From contig JAADIG010000074.1 in the NCBI GenBank assembly GCA_013151445.1, forward strand, positions 1-43,612: 43,612 bases of DNA, in the 5' to 3' direction. This stretch comes from Actinomycetota bacterium (GTDB lineage Bacteria > Actinomycetota > Acidimicrobiia > Spongiisociales > UBA5794). Numbering within the stretch: position 1 is the first letter of the stretch; the number at the start of each line of letters is the position of its first letter. The translations under genes and the position numbers were made by a program. A model generated the notes under the pieces. It made no database searches. It was not told the origin of the DNA and saw only the letters and a list, made by a program, of their open reading frames with translations. Shown in pieces: positions 18,756-27,238 of the stretch.

Positions 18756-20111
18756 CTACAACGTCGCAATGAGCTTCTCAACCCGATCGTCTACGGCACG
18801 GAACGGGTCCTTGCACAGGACAGTTCGTTGCGCCTGATCGTTGAGTTTGAGATGGACCCAGTCGACGGTGAAATCACGCTTGGCTGCCTTGGCGGCCTTA
18901 ATGAAGTCACCGCGGAGCTTCGCACGGGTCGTCTGCGGTGGACGTACCATGGCACGTTGCACCGCTTCGTCCGTGATGAGCCGTTCGACCAAATGACGCC
19001 GCTGCAGGAGGTAGTACAAGCCTCTCTGCTGATTCACGTCGTGATATGCAAGGTCAATCATCGCAAGTTTCGGTGACGACATGGGGAGATCGTGTTTGGC
19101 GGCATAACGTTCGATGAGTTTGTACTTCGCAACCCAGTCGCATTCCCGGTCCAGCGACATCGGGTCCTTCTCCAGGCCCGTCAACAACGATTCCCACATG
19201 TCGACCGCACGCTGTGTCTCTGCGGGAAACCCGCTCGTCGCCGCATATCGCATCGCCCTTTCGAGGTACTCCCACTGCATGTCCAGAGCGGACAGTTCGC
19301 GCCCATTCGCCAGACGGACCCGCTGGCGGCAAGTCGGGTCGTGGGCAACCTCACGAATCGCGCGGATCGGGTTCTCAAGCGTCAGGTCACGAAACACCAC
19401 GGCGTCCTCGATCATCTGCAAGATGGCGGCCGTGATGCCAATCTTCACATACGTCGCGTATTCGGACATGTTCGAGTCGCCGGCAATGACGTGCAAACGT
19501 CGATAACGTTCGGCGTCGGCGTGCGGTTCATCACGGGTGTTGATAATCGGCCGAGATCGGGTCGTCGCAGAAGACACACCCTCCCAGATGTGTTCGGCCC
19601 GCTGCGACATGGAAAACTGAGTGCCACGCGGGGTGGTGAGCAACTTTCCGGCGCCGGTATAGATCTGCCGGCTCACCATGTGCGGGATGAGTGTGTCAAC
19701 GGTCTTCTGGAACTCACCAAGCCGACCGATGAGATAATTTTCGTGACATCCGTAGGAATTCCCCGCCGAATCGGTGTTGTTCTTGAACAGGTGGATGGTC
19801 CCCTTAATGCCCTCCTCCATGAGGCGCTGTTCGGCGGATTCAACCAATTTGTCGAGGATCCGTTCGCCGGCTCGATCGTGGACAACGACGTCGAGCAGGG
19901 AGTCACATTCCGGGGTGGCGTACTCAGGATGCGACCCGACATCGAGGTACAGACGTGCACCGTTCTCAAGAAAGACGTTCGAGGAGCGTCCCCAGCTAAC
20001 GACTCTGCGGAACAGATAGCGCGCCACCTCATCGGGCGACAACCTCCGTTGCCCCGCAAGGGTGCATGTCACCCCGTACTCGTTCTCGATCCCAAAGATC
20101 CTGCGTCGCAT
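18756..20111 (-). CDS. pafA: Pup-protein ligase PafA
   Basis: PafA activates the C-terminal glutamate of Pup with ATP and joins it to lysine side chains of target proteins. The N-terminus [15 protein letters not shown] carries the ATP/magnesium glutamates of the glutamine-synthetase-like fold; the catalytic aspartate is Asp57 in [34 protein letters not shown] and [20 protein letters not shown] are strongly conserved. The 451 residues include the C-terminal domain characteristic of PafA. It starts 36 bases after prcA, closer than in M. tuberculosis. Confidence 0.97.
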   Translation of the reverse strand: MRRRIFGIENEYGVTCTLAGQRRLSPDEVARYLFRRVVSWGRSSNVFLENGARLYLDVGSHPEYATPECDSLLDVVVHDRAGERILDKLVESAEQRLMEEGIKGTIHLFKNNTDSAGNSYGCHENYLIGRLGEFQKTVDTLIPHMVSRQIYTGAGKLLTTPRGTQFSMSQRAEHIWEGVSSATTRSRPIINTRDEPHADAERYRRLHVIAGDSNMSEYATYVKIGITAAILQMIEDAVVFRDLTLENPIRAIREVAHDPTCRQRVRLANGRELSALDMQWEYLERAMRYAATSGFPAETQRAVDMWESLLTGLEKDPMSLDRECDWVAKYKLIERYAAKHDLPMSSPKLAMIDLAYHDVNQQRGLYYLLQRRHLVERLITDEAVQRAMVRPPQTTRAKLRGDFIKAAKAAKRDFTVDWVHLKLNDQAQRTVLCKDPFRAVDDRVEKLIATL

Positions 20112-20147
20112 ATGTGCAGCGTACCCGTTTCGGGGAACCAGGAAGCC

Positions 20148-20831
20148 CTACGCGTCGATGGCGGCGGCGATTTCTTCCGTGTCGAGACGGCGGAACCGGC
20201 GACGACCAAGGCTACGATCGAGCACCGCTGCCTCCCAACGCTCGGGAGCAATCTCGCTCTCGTCGTTCGTCGTAATCGCAGCGGCAGTACGGGCCAGCAC
20301 GTCGGCCAACGGAGCCCCCTCCTCGAAACTCTCGGCGAGTATTTCGAGGAGTGTCTCCTCGGAGCCGCCGAGTGCCGTGAAGTGTTGGACATCAATAAGC
20401 GTGCCATCGAACTGAACCCGATACATCACATCATCGGCGGGGCTGTCGCCAACCTCAGCTATCACAACGGCCACCTCGTAGGGTTTCACTTCATGAATGA
20501 AGATCTGACCGAGTGTCTGGGCGTAACCATTGGCAAGACCGCGGGCGGTGACATCGGTTCGGCCGTAGTTGTAACCCTTGACGTCGGCATAACGGACGCC
20601 GGCAACCCGTAGGGACTCGAATTCGTTAAACCTGCCGACTGCGGCAAAAGCGATGCGGTCGTAGATCTCCCCGATCTTGTGGAGCGTGGAGGATGGGTTC
20701 TCACCAAACAGGAGGACGCCGTTGTCGTACTGGACGGCAGCGATGGGTCGTCCCCGTCCGATACCCTTCATGGCGAACTCTGCCCGATCTTTGACGAGTT
20801 GCTCGGGCGGCACGTACATCGGCATGCTCAC
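20148..20831 (-). CDS. prcA: Proteasome alpha subunit
   Basis: Forms the outer heptameric rings of the 20S core and the gate that receives substrate from ARC. The opening YVPPEQLVKDRAEFAMKGI is the actinobacterial PrcA N-terminus; GVLLFGENPSSTLHKIGEIYDR and VGRFNEFE follow. There is no catalytic threonine, as expected. It has 227 residues and a shorter C-terminal tail than M. tuberculosis PrcA. The GTG start overlaps the prcB stop as GTGA; the ATG two codons later is an alternative with GGAG ten bases upstream. Confidence 0.96.
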   Translation of the reverse strand: MSMPMYVPPEQLVKDRAEFAMKGIGRGRPIAAVQYDNGVLLFGENPSSTLHKIGEIYDRIAFAAVGRFNEFESLRVAGVRYADVKGYNYGRTDVTARGLANGYAQTLGQIFIHEVKPYEVAVVIAEVGDSPADDVMYRVQFDGTLIDVQHFTALGGSEETLLEILAESFEEGAPLADVLARTAAAITTNDESEIAPERWEAAVLDRSLGRRRFRRLDTEEIAAAIDA

Positions 20832-21631
20832 GGTCGGTTCTCCAAGATACTCGCGGCAAGGGGCGCCAGTGCATCGTCGGAAATCTCCCGAAACCCTTCA
20901 CTGCCGACGACAACGACTGTCGGAAAGATACCCCTTCGAATGTCGGGACCACCGGTGGCGGCATCCTCCTCGGCGGCGGCGATGAGTGCCTCCACCGCCC
21001 ACCTCATCGCGGTCTCTTCGGATGCATCGGCCTCATACACACCTTTGAGGAACGACCTAGCCTCGGTTCCGCCGGACCCGGTAGCCGCATACCTGTCCTC
21101 CTCGTAACGCCCCCCAACAACGTCGAAGGTATAGAGACGACCGGTCTCATCATGCTCGTCGTACCCGCAGAACAGCGGGACGACCACGAGGCCCTGGAAC
21201 GCAAGCGAGAGGTTGCCGCGCACCATGCGGGCCAGATAGTTCGCTTTCCCCTCAAGAGAGAGCCGCATGCCCTCAATCTTTTCATAGTGTTCGAGTTCGG
21301 TTTGGAAGAGTTTGATCATCTCCACCGCCATCCCGGCAGTTCCGGAGATCGCGACAGCCGAGAACTTGTCGGCTGGATACACCTTTTTCATCTTCGTGTG
21401 AGCAATGACGTTCCCTGCTGTTGCACGGCGGTCACCGGCCATCACAACACCACCCGCATACTGGATAGCAAGGATCGTCGTGGCCTCGGGAATCGCCGAC
21501 ACATCGGGATTACCCGCCAGCGTCCACGATGGTGTCATGCCATGCTGGTCCAGCAACGAGAGAAAACTGGTGTCCATGTGTGACCCAAATACCGGCAGCG
21601 CACTGCTCGGTTCGTGTCGTTCGTGGGTCAC
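20828..21631 (-). CDS. prcB: Proteasome beta subunit (catalytic)
   Basis: The proteolytic subunit of the inner rings. A propeptide of 50 residues precedes the expected cleavage between Ala50 and Thr51; the mature enzyme would start [19 protein letters not shown] with Thr51 as the nucleophile. The aspartate in GDRR and lysine in KVYPADK complete the usual N-terminal nucleophile site, and [12 protein letters not shown] matches the family. GTG at 21631 overlaps the pup stop as GTGA. The mature chain is 217 residues. Confidence 0.96.
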   Translation of the reverse strand: MTHERHEPSSALPVFGSHMDTSFLSLLDQHGMTPSWTLAGNPDVSAIPEATTILAIQYAGGVVMAGDRRATAGNVIAHTKMKKVYPADKFSAVAISGTAGMAVEMIKLFQTELEHYEKIEGMRLSLEGKANYLARMVRGNLSLAFQGLVVVPLFCGYDEHDETGRLYTFDVVGGRYEEDRYAATGSGGTEARSFLKGVYEADASEETAMRWAVEALIAAAEEDAATGGPDIRRGIFPTVVVVGSEGFREISDDALAPLAASILENRP

Positions 21632-21816
21632 TCTCCACCCTTTTGCACGTAGTTCTTTACGAACTCTTCCGCGTTTTCTTCAAGCACCGAGTCGATCTCC
21701 TCAAGGAGGTCATCGATCTGATCGGTTACTTCCTGCCCTTGTGCTGCGGGCTGAACATCATCCTGCGTTTCGGCGCCGTCCGACTGTTTCTTCTGCTGAT
21801 GTTCACGATCTGTCAC
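21628..21816 (-). CDS. pup: Prokaryotic ubiquitin-like protein Pup, ending Gly-Gly-Glu
   Basis: A 62-residue disordered tag. The C-terminal half [20 protein letters not shown] is the ARC-binding helix, followed by [10 protein letters not shown]. The last residue is Glu, encoded directly, so no Dop deamidation is required before PafA can use it. The frame is open further upstream, but GTG 21816 is the natural start: GGAG lies six bases before it and it overlaps dop by 14 bases, giving a normal Pup length. It lies between dop and prcB as in other actinobacteria. Confidence 0.95.
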   Translation of the reverse strand: MTDREHQQKKQSDGAETQDDVQPAAQGQEVTDQIDDLLEEIDSVLEENAEEFVKNYVQKGGE

Positions 21817-23290
21817 CGATATCTCCAAGCGTCTCGATAAGTTCGGCTGGGGACTCACTTTGCTCAAGTACTTCCCCGACGTGGTCCCTCGTCCCACGAA
21901 GTGGCTCCATCATAGGCACCCTCCATAGATTGTCGGCCCCGGTTTCAAACACTAGGGAATCCCAGTTTGCAGCAACGATTGAATCGCCAAATAGGCGCAC
22001 ACACTCGCCGCGGAAGAACGCTCGGGTGTCGTCCGGTGGCTCGACACATGCCGCCGCGACCTGTTCATCGGTGAACAGACGTTGCATTCGTTGAGCACGC
22101 ACTAGCTTGCGGAACAGGCTTCTTCTCGGATCAACGTCGTGATACTGCAGGGCGATCAGTGCGATCTTCGGGTGGTTCCACGCAAGCGACTCTCGCTTGC
22201 GGTACGAGTTCAAGAGGGCGAGCTTTGCGGTCCAATCGAGACGATCCGCGGTCAGCATCGGATCCTTGGCGAGATCACGCAGGACCGCGTCCCACCGTTT
22301 GAGGAGATCGACGAATGATGGATGCAGACCGGCACGATGGTGGAACGTTTGGAGCCTGGCGTAGTAGTGGCGCTGCATTTCGACGGCCGTCATGTGGCGC
22401 CCGTCGGCAAGGGCAACCTTGGCGTCAAGCATCGGGTCGTTGCTAAAGGTTCGCAGTGCGGCCACGGGGTCTTCAAGGACCAGAGGTTCACCAAGCGCGT
22501 CCTCGCTTAGTGCAGCAAGGAACAGGGAGACCGTGCCAACCTTCAGGAATGTCTGCACCTCCGAAAGAGTCGCGTCACCAACGATGATGTGAAGGCGCCG
22601 ATACTTGAGTGGGTCGGCGTGGGGTTCATCGCGGGTGTTGATAATCGGACGCTTCAGGGTCGTCTCGAGACCGACCCGCTCCTCGATAAAGTCGGCCCGT
22701 TGGCTGATCTGGTAGTCGACACGGGGCCGATCATTCTCGCTACCGACCTTGCCCGCACCAGCGATGATCACGCGAGAAACCAAAAACCCGGTGAGGTGGT
22801 CCACGATCGCGTCGAATGGAATCGATCGATCGACGAGATAGTTCTCGTGCCACCCGTAGGAGTTGCTGTGGCCGTCGGAGTTGTTCTTGTGGATGCGGTA
22901 GTCCCCCACGCCAAAGAGCTCCGCTGCCCGGACCGCCGCACGATGCACGATTGACTCCCCGACCTTGTCGTAGAGAGCGGCGTCGTACGGGTTGGTCGTC
23001 TCGGGCGAGGAGTACTCCGGGTGGGCATGATCGACGTAGAATCGTGCCCCGTTTGTCAGAACCGTGCTCACGAGACCGCTTTCGAGGTCGAAAGGGTACG
23101 ACTCCTCGGTGCCATACCCACGCAAGTCCAGCCCCGGAGATTCTTCTTCAAATGACCAGCGGATCGGATTCCTGCCGGCCACCTCGGCGTTGACGACGTG
23201 AGTGGATGCCAGCACGGGTTTGAAATCGGCGTCGTGCAACGATGCGATGCCAAACTCTGTTTCGGTACCGATCACGATTGAGTGGCTCAT
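21803..23290 (-). CDS. dop: Depupylase/deamidase Dop
   Basis: Dop removes Pup from tagged proteins and in some species deamidates its terminal Gln. The 495-residue chain begins with [11 protein letters not shown] (ATP/magnesium site); the catalytic aspartate is Asp87 in [14 protein letters not shown]. The region between about residues 38 and 75 corresponds to the Dop-specific loop that separates it from Paf[20 protein letters not shown] and [20 protein letters not shown] are conserved. It starts 13 bases after arc. Since Pup here already ends in Glu, depupylation should be its main role (inference). Confidence 0.95.
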   Translation of the reverse strand: MSHSIVIGTETEFGIASLHDADFKPVLASTHVVNAEVAGRNPIRWSFEEESPGLDLRGYGTEESYPFDLESGLVSTVLTNGARFYVDHAHPEYSSPETTNPYDAALYDKVGESIVHRAAVRAAELFGVGDYRIHKNNSDGHSNSYGWHENYLVDRSIPFDAIVDHLTGFLVSRVIIAGAGKVGSENDRPRVDYQISQRADFIEERVGLETTLKRPIINTRDEPHADPLKYRRLHIIVGDATLSEVQTFLKVGTVSLFLAALSEDALGEPLVLEDPVAALRTFSNDPMLDAKVALADGRHMTAVEMQRHYYARLQTFHHRAGLHPSFVDLLKRWDAVLRDLAKDPMLTADRLDWTAKLALLNSYRKRESLAWNHPKIALIALQYHDVDPRRSLFRKLVRAQRMQRLFTDEQVAAACVEPPDDTRAFFRGECVRLFGDSIVAANWDSLVFETGADNLWRVPMMEPLRGTRDHVGEVLEQSESPAELIETLGDIGDRS

Positions 23291-23302
23291 AGTGTCACCC
23301 GT

Positions 23303-25024
23303 TTAGAGGTACTGCCCGGGCTGTACGGCCTCGATTGTCTTACCGTTACCGTCACCTTCGATCAGGGTGCGCACGTAAACGATGCGCTCACCCTTCTTGC
23401 CGGATATGCGAGCCCAGTCATCCGGGTTTGTGGTGTTCGGCAGGTCCTCATGTTCGCGGAACTCCTGGGCGACAGCAGCGAAAAAGTCCTCTGCCTTCAA
23501 CCCCGATGATTTCCCGGCGATCTCTCGTTTGATCGCATCCTTTTTCGCCCGACGGACCACGTTCTCAATCATGGCCCCGCTAGCGAAATCCTTGAAAAAC
23601 AACGTCTCGCGGTCACCGTTGGCGTAGGTGACCTCAAGAAACCGATTGATGTCGCTCGTTGAGTACATGCGGTCGACGATCAGCTCGGAGAGACGGGCAA
23701 CGTGGGAGCCGACGTCTCCCCCAGCGGCAGCCAGTTCCTCGGCATCAAACGGAAGGTCCTCGGCAATGTAGATCCGAAAGATCTGCCGTGCGGCAACCTC
23801 GTCGGGCCTTGAGACTTTGATCTTCACATCCAGCCTGCCCGGTCGCAGAATCGCCGGGTCTATGAGGTCCTCTCGATTCGAGGCACCGATAACGATCACA
23901 TTCTTGAGGCTTTCAACGCCGTCGAGCTCCGAAAGCAGCTGCGGAACAATTGTTGACTCGACGTCGGACGAGACCCCGGTCCCCCGTGTCCGGAAGAGCG
24001 AGTCCATTTCATCGAAGAAGACGATAACCGGCACACCTTCGTCCGACTTTTCCTTGGCACGCTGGAAGATCAGTCGAATCTGGCGCTCCGTCTCACCAAC
24101 GTACTTGTTGAGAAGTTCCGGACCCTTGATGTTGAGAAAATAGGAGAGGGTCTCCGACCTGCCCTCCTTCGCGGCCACGGCCTTCGCTAACGAGTTTGCG
24201 ACTGCCTTGGCGATCAGCGTCTTGCCACATCCCGGAGGCCCATACAGCAGAACACCCTTGGGAGGCGACAGGTTATATGCCTGGAATCTCTCCTTGTGAA
24301 CGTAGGGCAGCTCAACGGCGTCGCGGATAACCTCGATCTGATCGCCGAGACCACCGATTTCCTCGTAGGTGATGTCGGGGACTTCTTCGAGCACAAGTTC
24401 CTCGACCTCGGGACGCGGTATGCGCTCGAAGACGAGGTTACTGCGGGTGTCCATGCGCACGTTGTCGCCGGCTCGGATCATCCCCGGCTCAAGGGACCCC
24501 GCAAGGTCAACAACCTTCTCGTCGTCGCCATGCACCAAGACGACGACCCTGTTGTCGCTCAGGATCTCCTTCACGGTCACGATTTCACCGATGTGTACGA
24601 ACGGACGCACATCGACAACATTGAATGCCTCGTTTAACACCAGTTCCTGGCCGATCTCGAGCTGTTTCACCTCGATAGAGGGCTCGACCGCGACCCGCAT
24701 CTTGCGCCCCGCGGTGTGGACATCGACAGTGCCCTCGGGGTTGACCGCCAGCAACACACCGAACGGATTCGGTGGTGCGGTGAGCTTTTCGACCTCGTCG
24801 CGCAACATTGCGAGCTGTTCACGGGTTTCTTCAAGCGCGCCAGCGAGCTTTTGATTCTGACCAACGGCCTGGGTGAGATCGGCCTTGGCGCTCAGCAACC
24901 GTTGCTCGAGGACCCGGACCCGTTGTGGTGCGTCTTGGAGGCGGCGGCGCAGGACGGCGATCTCTTCTTCCAGCACGCGAACCGTTGCCGGCATGTCGTT
25001 CTTTGGCCGATCGGTGTCATCCAC
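23303..25024 (-). CDS. arc: Proteasome-associated AAA ATPase ARC/Mpa
   Basis: The hexameric ring that captures pupylated proteins through an N-terminal coiled coil and unfolds them into the 20S core. The N-terminus (roughly 12-85) is coiled-coil; two OB-like domains follow; the AAA module carries Walker A GPPGCGKT at about 262-269, Walker [11 protein letters not shown] and the second region of homology [15 protein letters not shown]. The protein ends in GQYL, the docking tail that inserts into PrcA pockets in mycobacterial Mpa. GTG 25024 is chosen because GGAG lies eight bases upstream; ATG 24994 is an alternative. Confidence 0.95.
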   Translation of the reverse strand: MDDTDRPKNDMPATVRVLEEEIAVLRRRLQDAPQRVRVLEQRLLSAKADLTQAVGQNQKLAGALEETREQLAMLRDEVEKLTAPPNPFGVLLAVNPEGTVDVHTAGRKMRVAVEPSIEVKQLEIGQELVLNEAFNVVDVRPFVHIGEIVTVKEILSDNRVVVLVHGDDEKVVDLAGSLEPGMIRAGDNVRMDTRSNLVFERIPRPEVEELVLEEVPDITYEEIGGLGDQIEVIRDAVELPYVHKERFQAYNLSPPKGVLLYGPPGCGKTLIAKAVANSLAKAVAAKEGRSETLSYFLNIKGPELLNKYVGETERQIRLIFQRAKEKSDEGVPVIVFFDEMDSLFRTRGTGVSSDVESTIVPQLLSELDGVESLKNVIVIGASNREDLIDPAILRPGRLDVKIKVSRPDEVAARQIFRIYIAEDLPFDAEELAAAGGDVGSHVARLSELIVDRMYSTSDINRFLEVTYANGDRETLFFKDFASGAMIENVVRRAKKDAIKREIAGKSSGLKAEDFFAAVAQEFREHEDLPNTTNPDDWARISGKKGERIVYVRTLIEGDGNGKTIEAVQPGQYL

Positions 25025-25070
25025 AGGGTCGTCTCCTTTGGACCTGCCATCGCGGTGATAGCCTTTGTTC

Positions 25071-25139
25071 AGTGTAGGCAGCCTTGAGAAACAATTCGGT
25101 CGTCTTGCGAACATCTACAACCGTTTTCGCGGTTACACT
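25071..25139. promoter_or_regulatory. Divergent promoter region of arc and ferredoxin
   Basis: Only 145 bases separate the start codons at 25024 (minus) and 25170 (plus). TACACT occurs on the minus strand at 25071-25076, giving arc a leader of about 40 bases, and on the plus strand at 25134-25139, giving the ferredoxin a leader of about 25 bases. Neither has a strong -35 at normal spacing, so an activator or a loose -35 may be involved. Confidence 0.45.
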
Positions 25140-25169
25140 GACCCCGCTTATGAAGCAGGAGATGAATCG

Positions 25170-25415
25170 ATGAAAGTTTGGATCGACCAGGACCTTTGTA
25201 CCGGAGACGGTTTGTGCGAAGAAATCGCACCCGACGTCTTTGTCCTTCTCGACGATGGCCTTGCCTACGTGCGCGAAGGTGACAAGATCTTTGCGGCGTC
25301 ACAAGGAAACACGGAGGGTGCCCAGGGACTCGCTGAATTCGGCGATGACCAGATGGATCTCGTCGTGGAATCCGCCGAGGAATGCCCCGGCGAGTGCATA
25401 TTCATCGAACCTTAA
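25170..25415 (+). CDS. Small ferredoxin, 3Fe-4S/4Fe-4S single-cluster type
   Basis: An 81-residue acidic electron carrier. Cysteines lie at 10 and 16 (C-x5-C in LCTGDGLC) and 72 and 76 (ECPGEC). C-x5-C with a distant C-P is the pattern of the small actinobacterial ferredoxins that serve cytochromes P450 and other oxygenases with a 3Fe-4S cluster; Cys76 could be a non-ligand or allow a fourth ligand. AGGAG lies eight bases before the ATG. It is divergent from arc; a functional tie to the proteasome is not evident. Its redox partner is not in the window. Confidence 0.88.
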   Translation: MKVWIDQDLCTGDGLCEEIAPDVFVLLDDGLAYVREGDKIFAASQGNTEGAQGLAEFGDDQMDLVVESAEECPGECIFIEP

Positions 25416-25457
25416 CCGCAACCGTTGTAACACTTGAGGGGTCGCACCGGCGGCCCC

Positions 25458-26276
25458 TCAATCGCGTTCGGGACCACGCGCAGTCTTGCGCAGTGGGGCA
25501 AAGGTTCGCCCGACGGTGAGGAAACCGGTGTGGCCAACCATCCGGTGTTCCGGTCGTACTGACCTCCCAGACACCGCCCACTCCCGATGCATGATCTCGA
25601 ACGACGAGACCTCGATAAAACGTCGGGTCTCCTCCATCGCCGCACGTACCTTCTCGACTTGGGGAACTGTCGGCAGATAACAACAGAACGTTCCGCCGAG
25701 CCGCATGCGCTCCACAATCGCCGGGACGTGGGGCCATGGCTCCGGCATGTCCAACACGACTCGGTCCGGCGTGGACTCCTGGAGCACATCGGCAAATTCG
25801 CCAATGAGCAGCTCGATATTGGGGGGGAACTCGTTGAAGAATCCACCGATCAACTTCCGTGCCTTCTTGTGGTGGTCCTCTCGAACGTCTACCGATATCA
25901 CCTTTCCGCTGGACCCAACCGCGCGCGAGAGGGCCATGGTGAGCGCCCCAGATCCGGTACCCGCTTCCAGCACGGTCATGCCGGGCGCGATGTCGGCCCA
26001 GGTCAGAATTGCTCCGACGTCCTTGGGGTACACAATGGTTGCTCCGCGACCCATCTTGGTTGTGTAGTCGGCGAGGCGCGGTCGCATGAGAGTCAGCGGT
26101 GCCCCGAGCGTCGAGGCAAGGGTTGTACCCGGCGCGGTTCCGACGATGTCGCCATGAGCGAGCAGACCACGGTGGTAGTGAAAGGAAACACCCTCAATGA
26201 GGTCGATGAGATACCGTCGACCCTTGCGGTCGTAGAGAAGACACGCGTCACCGAATGAGAACAGGTCGCCAGCCAG
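25458..26276 (-). CDS. trmI: tRNA (adenine-58-N1)-methyltransferase, non-canonical start
   Basis: Methylates A58 in the T-loop of tRNA. The N-terminal beta-rich domain (FSFGDACLLYDRKGRRYL, FHYHRGLLAHGDIVG) and the Rossmann domain with VLEAGTGSGALTMALSRAVG and VVLDMPEPW match mycobacterial TrmI. The first ATG in frame, at 26087, would remove about 63 conserved residues. Upstream of it the frame runs open to a TAG at 26280-26282 without any ATG, GTG or TTG. The start drawn here is a CTG at 26276, which would give 272 residues; CTG 26264 is equally possible. Start choice is therefore uncertain although the gene itself is not. Confidence 0.85.
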   Translation of the reverse strand: MAGDLFSFGDACLLYDRKGRRYLIDLIEGVSFHYHRGLLAHGDIVGTAPGTTLASTLGAPLTLMRPRLADYTTKMGRGATIVYPKDVGAILTWADIAPGMTVLEAGTGSGALTMALSRAVGSSGKVISVDVREDHHKKARKLIGGFFNEFPPNIELLIGEFADVLQESTPDRVVLDMPEPWPHVPAIVERMRLGGTFCCYLPTVPQVEKVRAAMEETRRFIEVSSFEIMHREWAVSGRSVRPEHRMVGHTGFLTVGRTFAPLRKTARGPERD

Positions 26277-26279
26277 CGT

Positions 26280-26381
26280 CTAACCGATCGACGAGGCGAG
26301 GGACGCAACGACTGTCAGCACCATGGTGATGACAACGAACCACACGACAATCTTGATGAAGCGCTCTCGGTTGCGATACAT
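26280..26381 (-). CDS. 33-residue membrane miniprotein upstream of trmI
   Basis: The peptide begins MYRNRERFIKIVVWF, with a basic N-terminus of eight residues, then one hydrophobic helix of about 20 residues and a short Ser/Gly end. AAAGGGA lies about six bases before the ATG, a strong ribosome site, and the gene is 15 bases after the preceding stop. Its layout (short basic head, single helix, about 30 residues) resembles the Prli42-type stressosome miniproteins of Firmicutes, but homology is not demonstrated. Its TAG stop is in the same frame as trmI and is followed directly by the trmI N-terminus. Confidence 0.6.
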   Translation of the reverse strand: MYRNRERFIKIVVWFVVITMVLTVVASLASSIG

Positions 26382-26396
26382 TGGAATCCCTTTGCT

Positions 26397-26630
26397 CTAC
26401 GAACTGATGGTTCGCTCGGAGATCGTCTCGCCGCGAACGACCCGTAGCGTAACTGACTCCCCCGGTTTGAGCACCTCGGTGAGGACGGTGCGATTGTTCG
26501 CCTTACGTGAGCGAAGCCACGCTGTTGTCGCGACCAACGCTCCGACCCCCGAAATAACACGGTTCCCTGAGCGTAGGCCGCGCAGAAACCAGCTCACGCC
26601 ACGATACGCCGAGAAGAAACCCCGGATCAC
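26397..26630 (-). CDS. Small conserved-type protein with hydrophobic centre
   Basis: A 77-residue protein: aromatic and basic N-terminus (FFSAYRGVSWFLRGLRSG), a short hydrophobic patch (VISGVGALVATTAWL) and a C-terminal beta-like part (VTLRVVRGETISERTI). No family recognised. The GTG start overlaps the preceding gene's stop as GTGA, so it belongs to the run of small membrane-associated genes leading to trmI. Function unknown. Confidence 0.65.
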   Translation of the reverse strand: MIRGFFSAYRGVSWFLRGLRSGNRVISGVGALVATTAWLRSRKANNRTVLTEVLKPGESVTLRVVRGETISERTISS

Positions 26631-26824
26631 AGCCTGAACACCTCGATGCGGGCACCCTTGGCTTTTCCACCCCGACGGCGGCCCAACAAGTACACCAATC
26701 CAATCATCACGACCACACCCGCAGCGATCATCACACCAGTGGTCTGTGCCTGCTGTTTGGTTTCATCAATTGCGGTCCCAATATCGTGGAGTTTTGCTTC
26801 GAGATCATCTCGTGAGATTGCCAT
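26627..26824 (-). CDS. Small single-pass membrane protein
   Basis: A 65-residue protein with an amphipathic, charged N-terminal half (RDDLEAKLHDIGTAIDETKQQ) and one clear membrane helix (GVMIAAGVVVMIGLVYLLG) followed by a strongly basic RRRGGKAKG. This predicts the N-terminal half outside and the basic tail in the cytoplasm. It begins two bases after the stop of the preceding gene and ends in a GTGA overlap. No family recognised. Confidence 0.7.
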   Translation of the reverse strand: MAISRDDLEAKLHDIGTAIDETKQQAQTTGVMIAAGVVVMIGLVYLLGRRRGGKAKGARIEVFRL

Positions 26825-26826
26825 CG

Positions 26827-27138
26827 TTACACCCGGGTCCCTTCAGACGAGCTTGTGCGCCACACAATCAGCCCGATTGCGAGCACCAGTATCGCGACCG
26901 TTATGCCATAGGCCAGGGCAGACCAGTACGGTCCCGCTGGCAGAAGACGCGTCGCGGTACGCAGTACCGCGACGCCAAAAAAGAAGGCGCCCAACGCAAA
27001 CGACAGGGCGGCAGCCAGAGAGTACGCGGCGAACCGGCCGAGACGTTTCGCCGGTTCAATTGTCTCCTGACGCAGATAGGCCTTGGCGAGTTCGTAGAAC
27101 TCCTGGACCATTGTTGGAATGTCTGCTGAGCTGTTCAT
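26827..27138 (-). CDS. Small two-helix membrane protein, phage-holin/DUF1469-like
   Basis: A 103-residue protein with a soluble helical N-terminus (MVQEFYELAKAYLRQETIEPAK) and two membrane helices (YSLAAALSFALGAFFFGVAV and YGITVAILVLAIGLIVW). This is the layout of the actinobacterial holin-like / DUF1469 family, which has no established function and is not phage-derived here. ATG 27138 has AGG five bases upstream; a GTG two codons earlier is an alternative. It is the first gene of the minus-strand run to trmI. Confidence 0.65.
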   Translation of the reverse strand: MNSSADIPTMVQEFYELAKAYLRQETIEPAKRLGRFAAYSLAAALSFALGAFFFGVAVLRTATRLLPAGPYWSALAYGITVAILVLAIGLIVWRTSSSEGTRV

Positions 27139-27238
27139 GAACACCTAGGCTACCTCAACTGCGTGACGTATCGTCTGCCGGGTGACATGACGTCGAAACA
27201 CCGCCATGTAGCGCGACATTCGACTACAGTCAGTGGCG

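Noticed and set aside
19092-20612. 506-codon open frame on the plus strand
   Set aside because: It is antisense to pafA and prcA, both certain genes, and its translation shows no domain. Long antisense frames are expected in GC-rich coding DNA.
26827-27138. Phage holin as a sign of a prophage
   Set aside because: The holin-like fold is common in chromosomal actinobacterial proteins, and no other phage gene is nearby.
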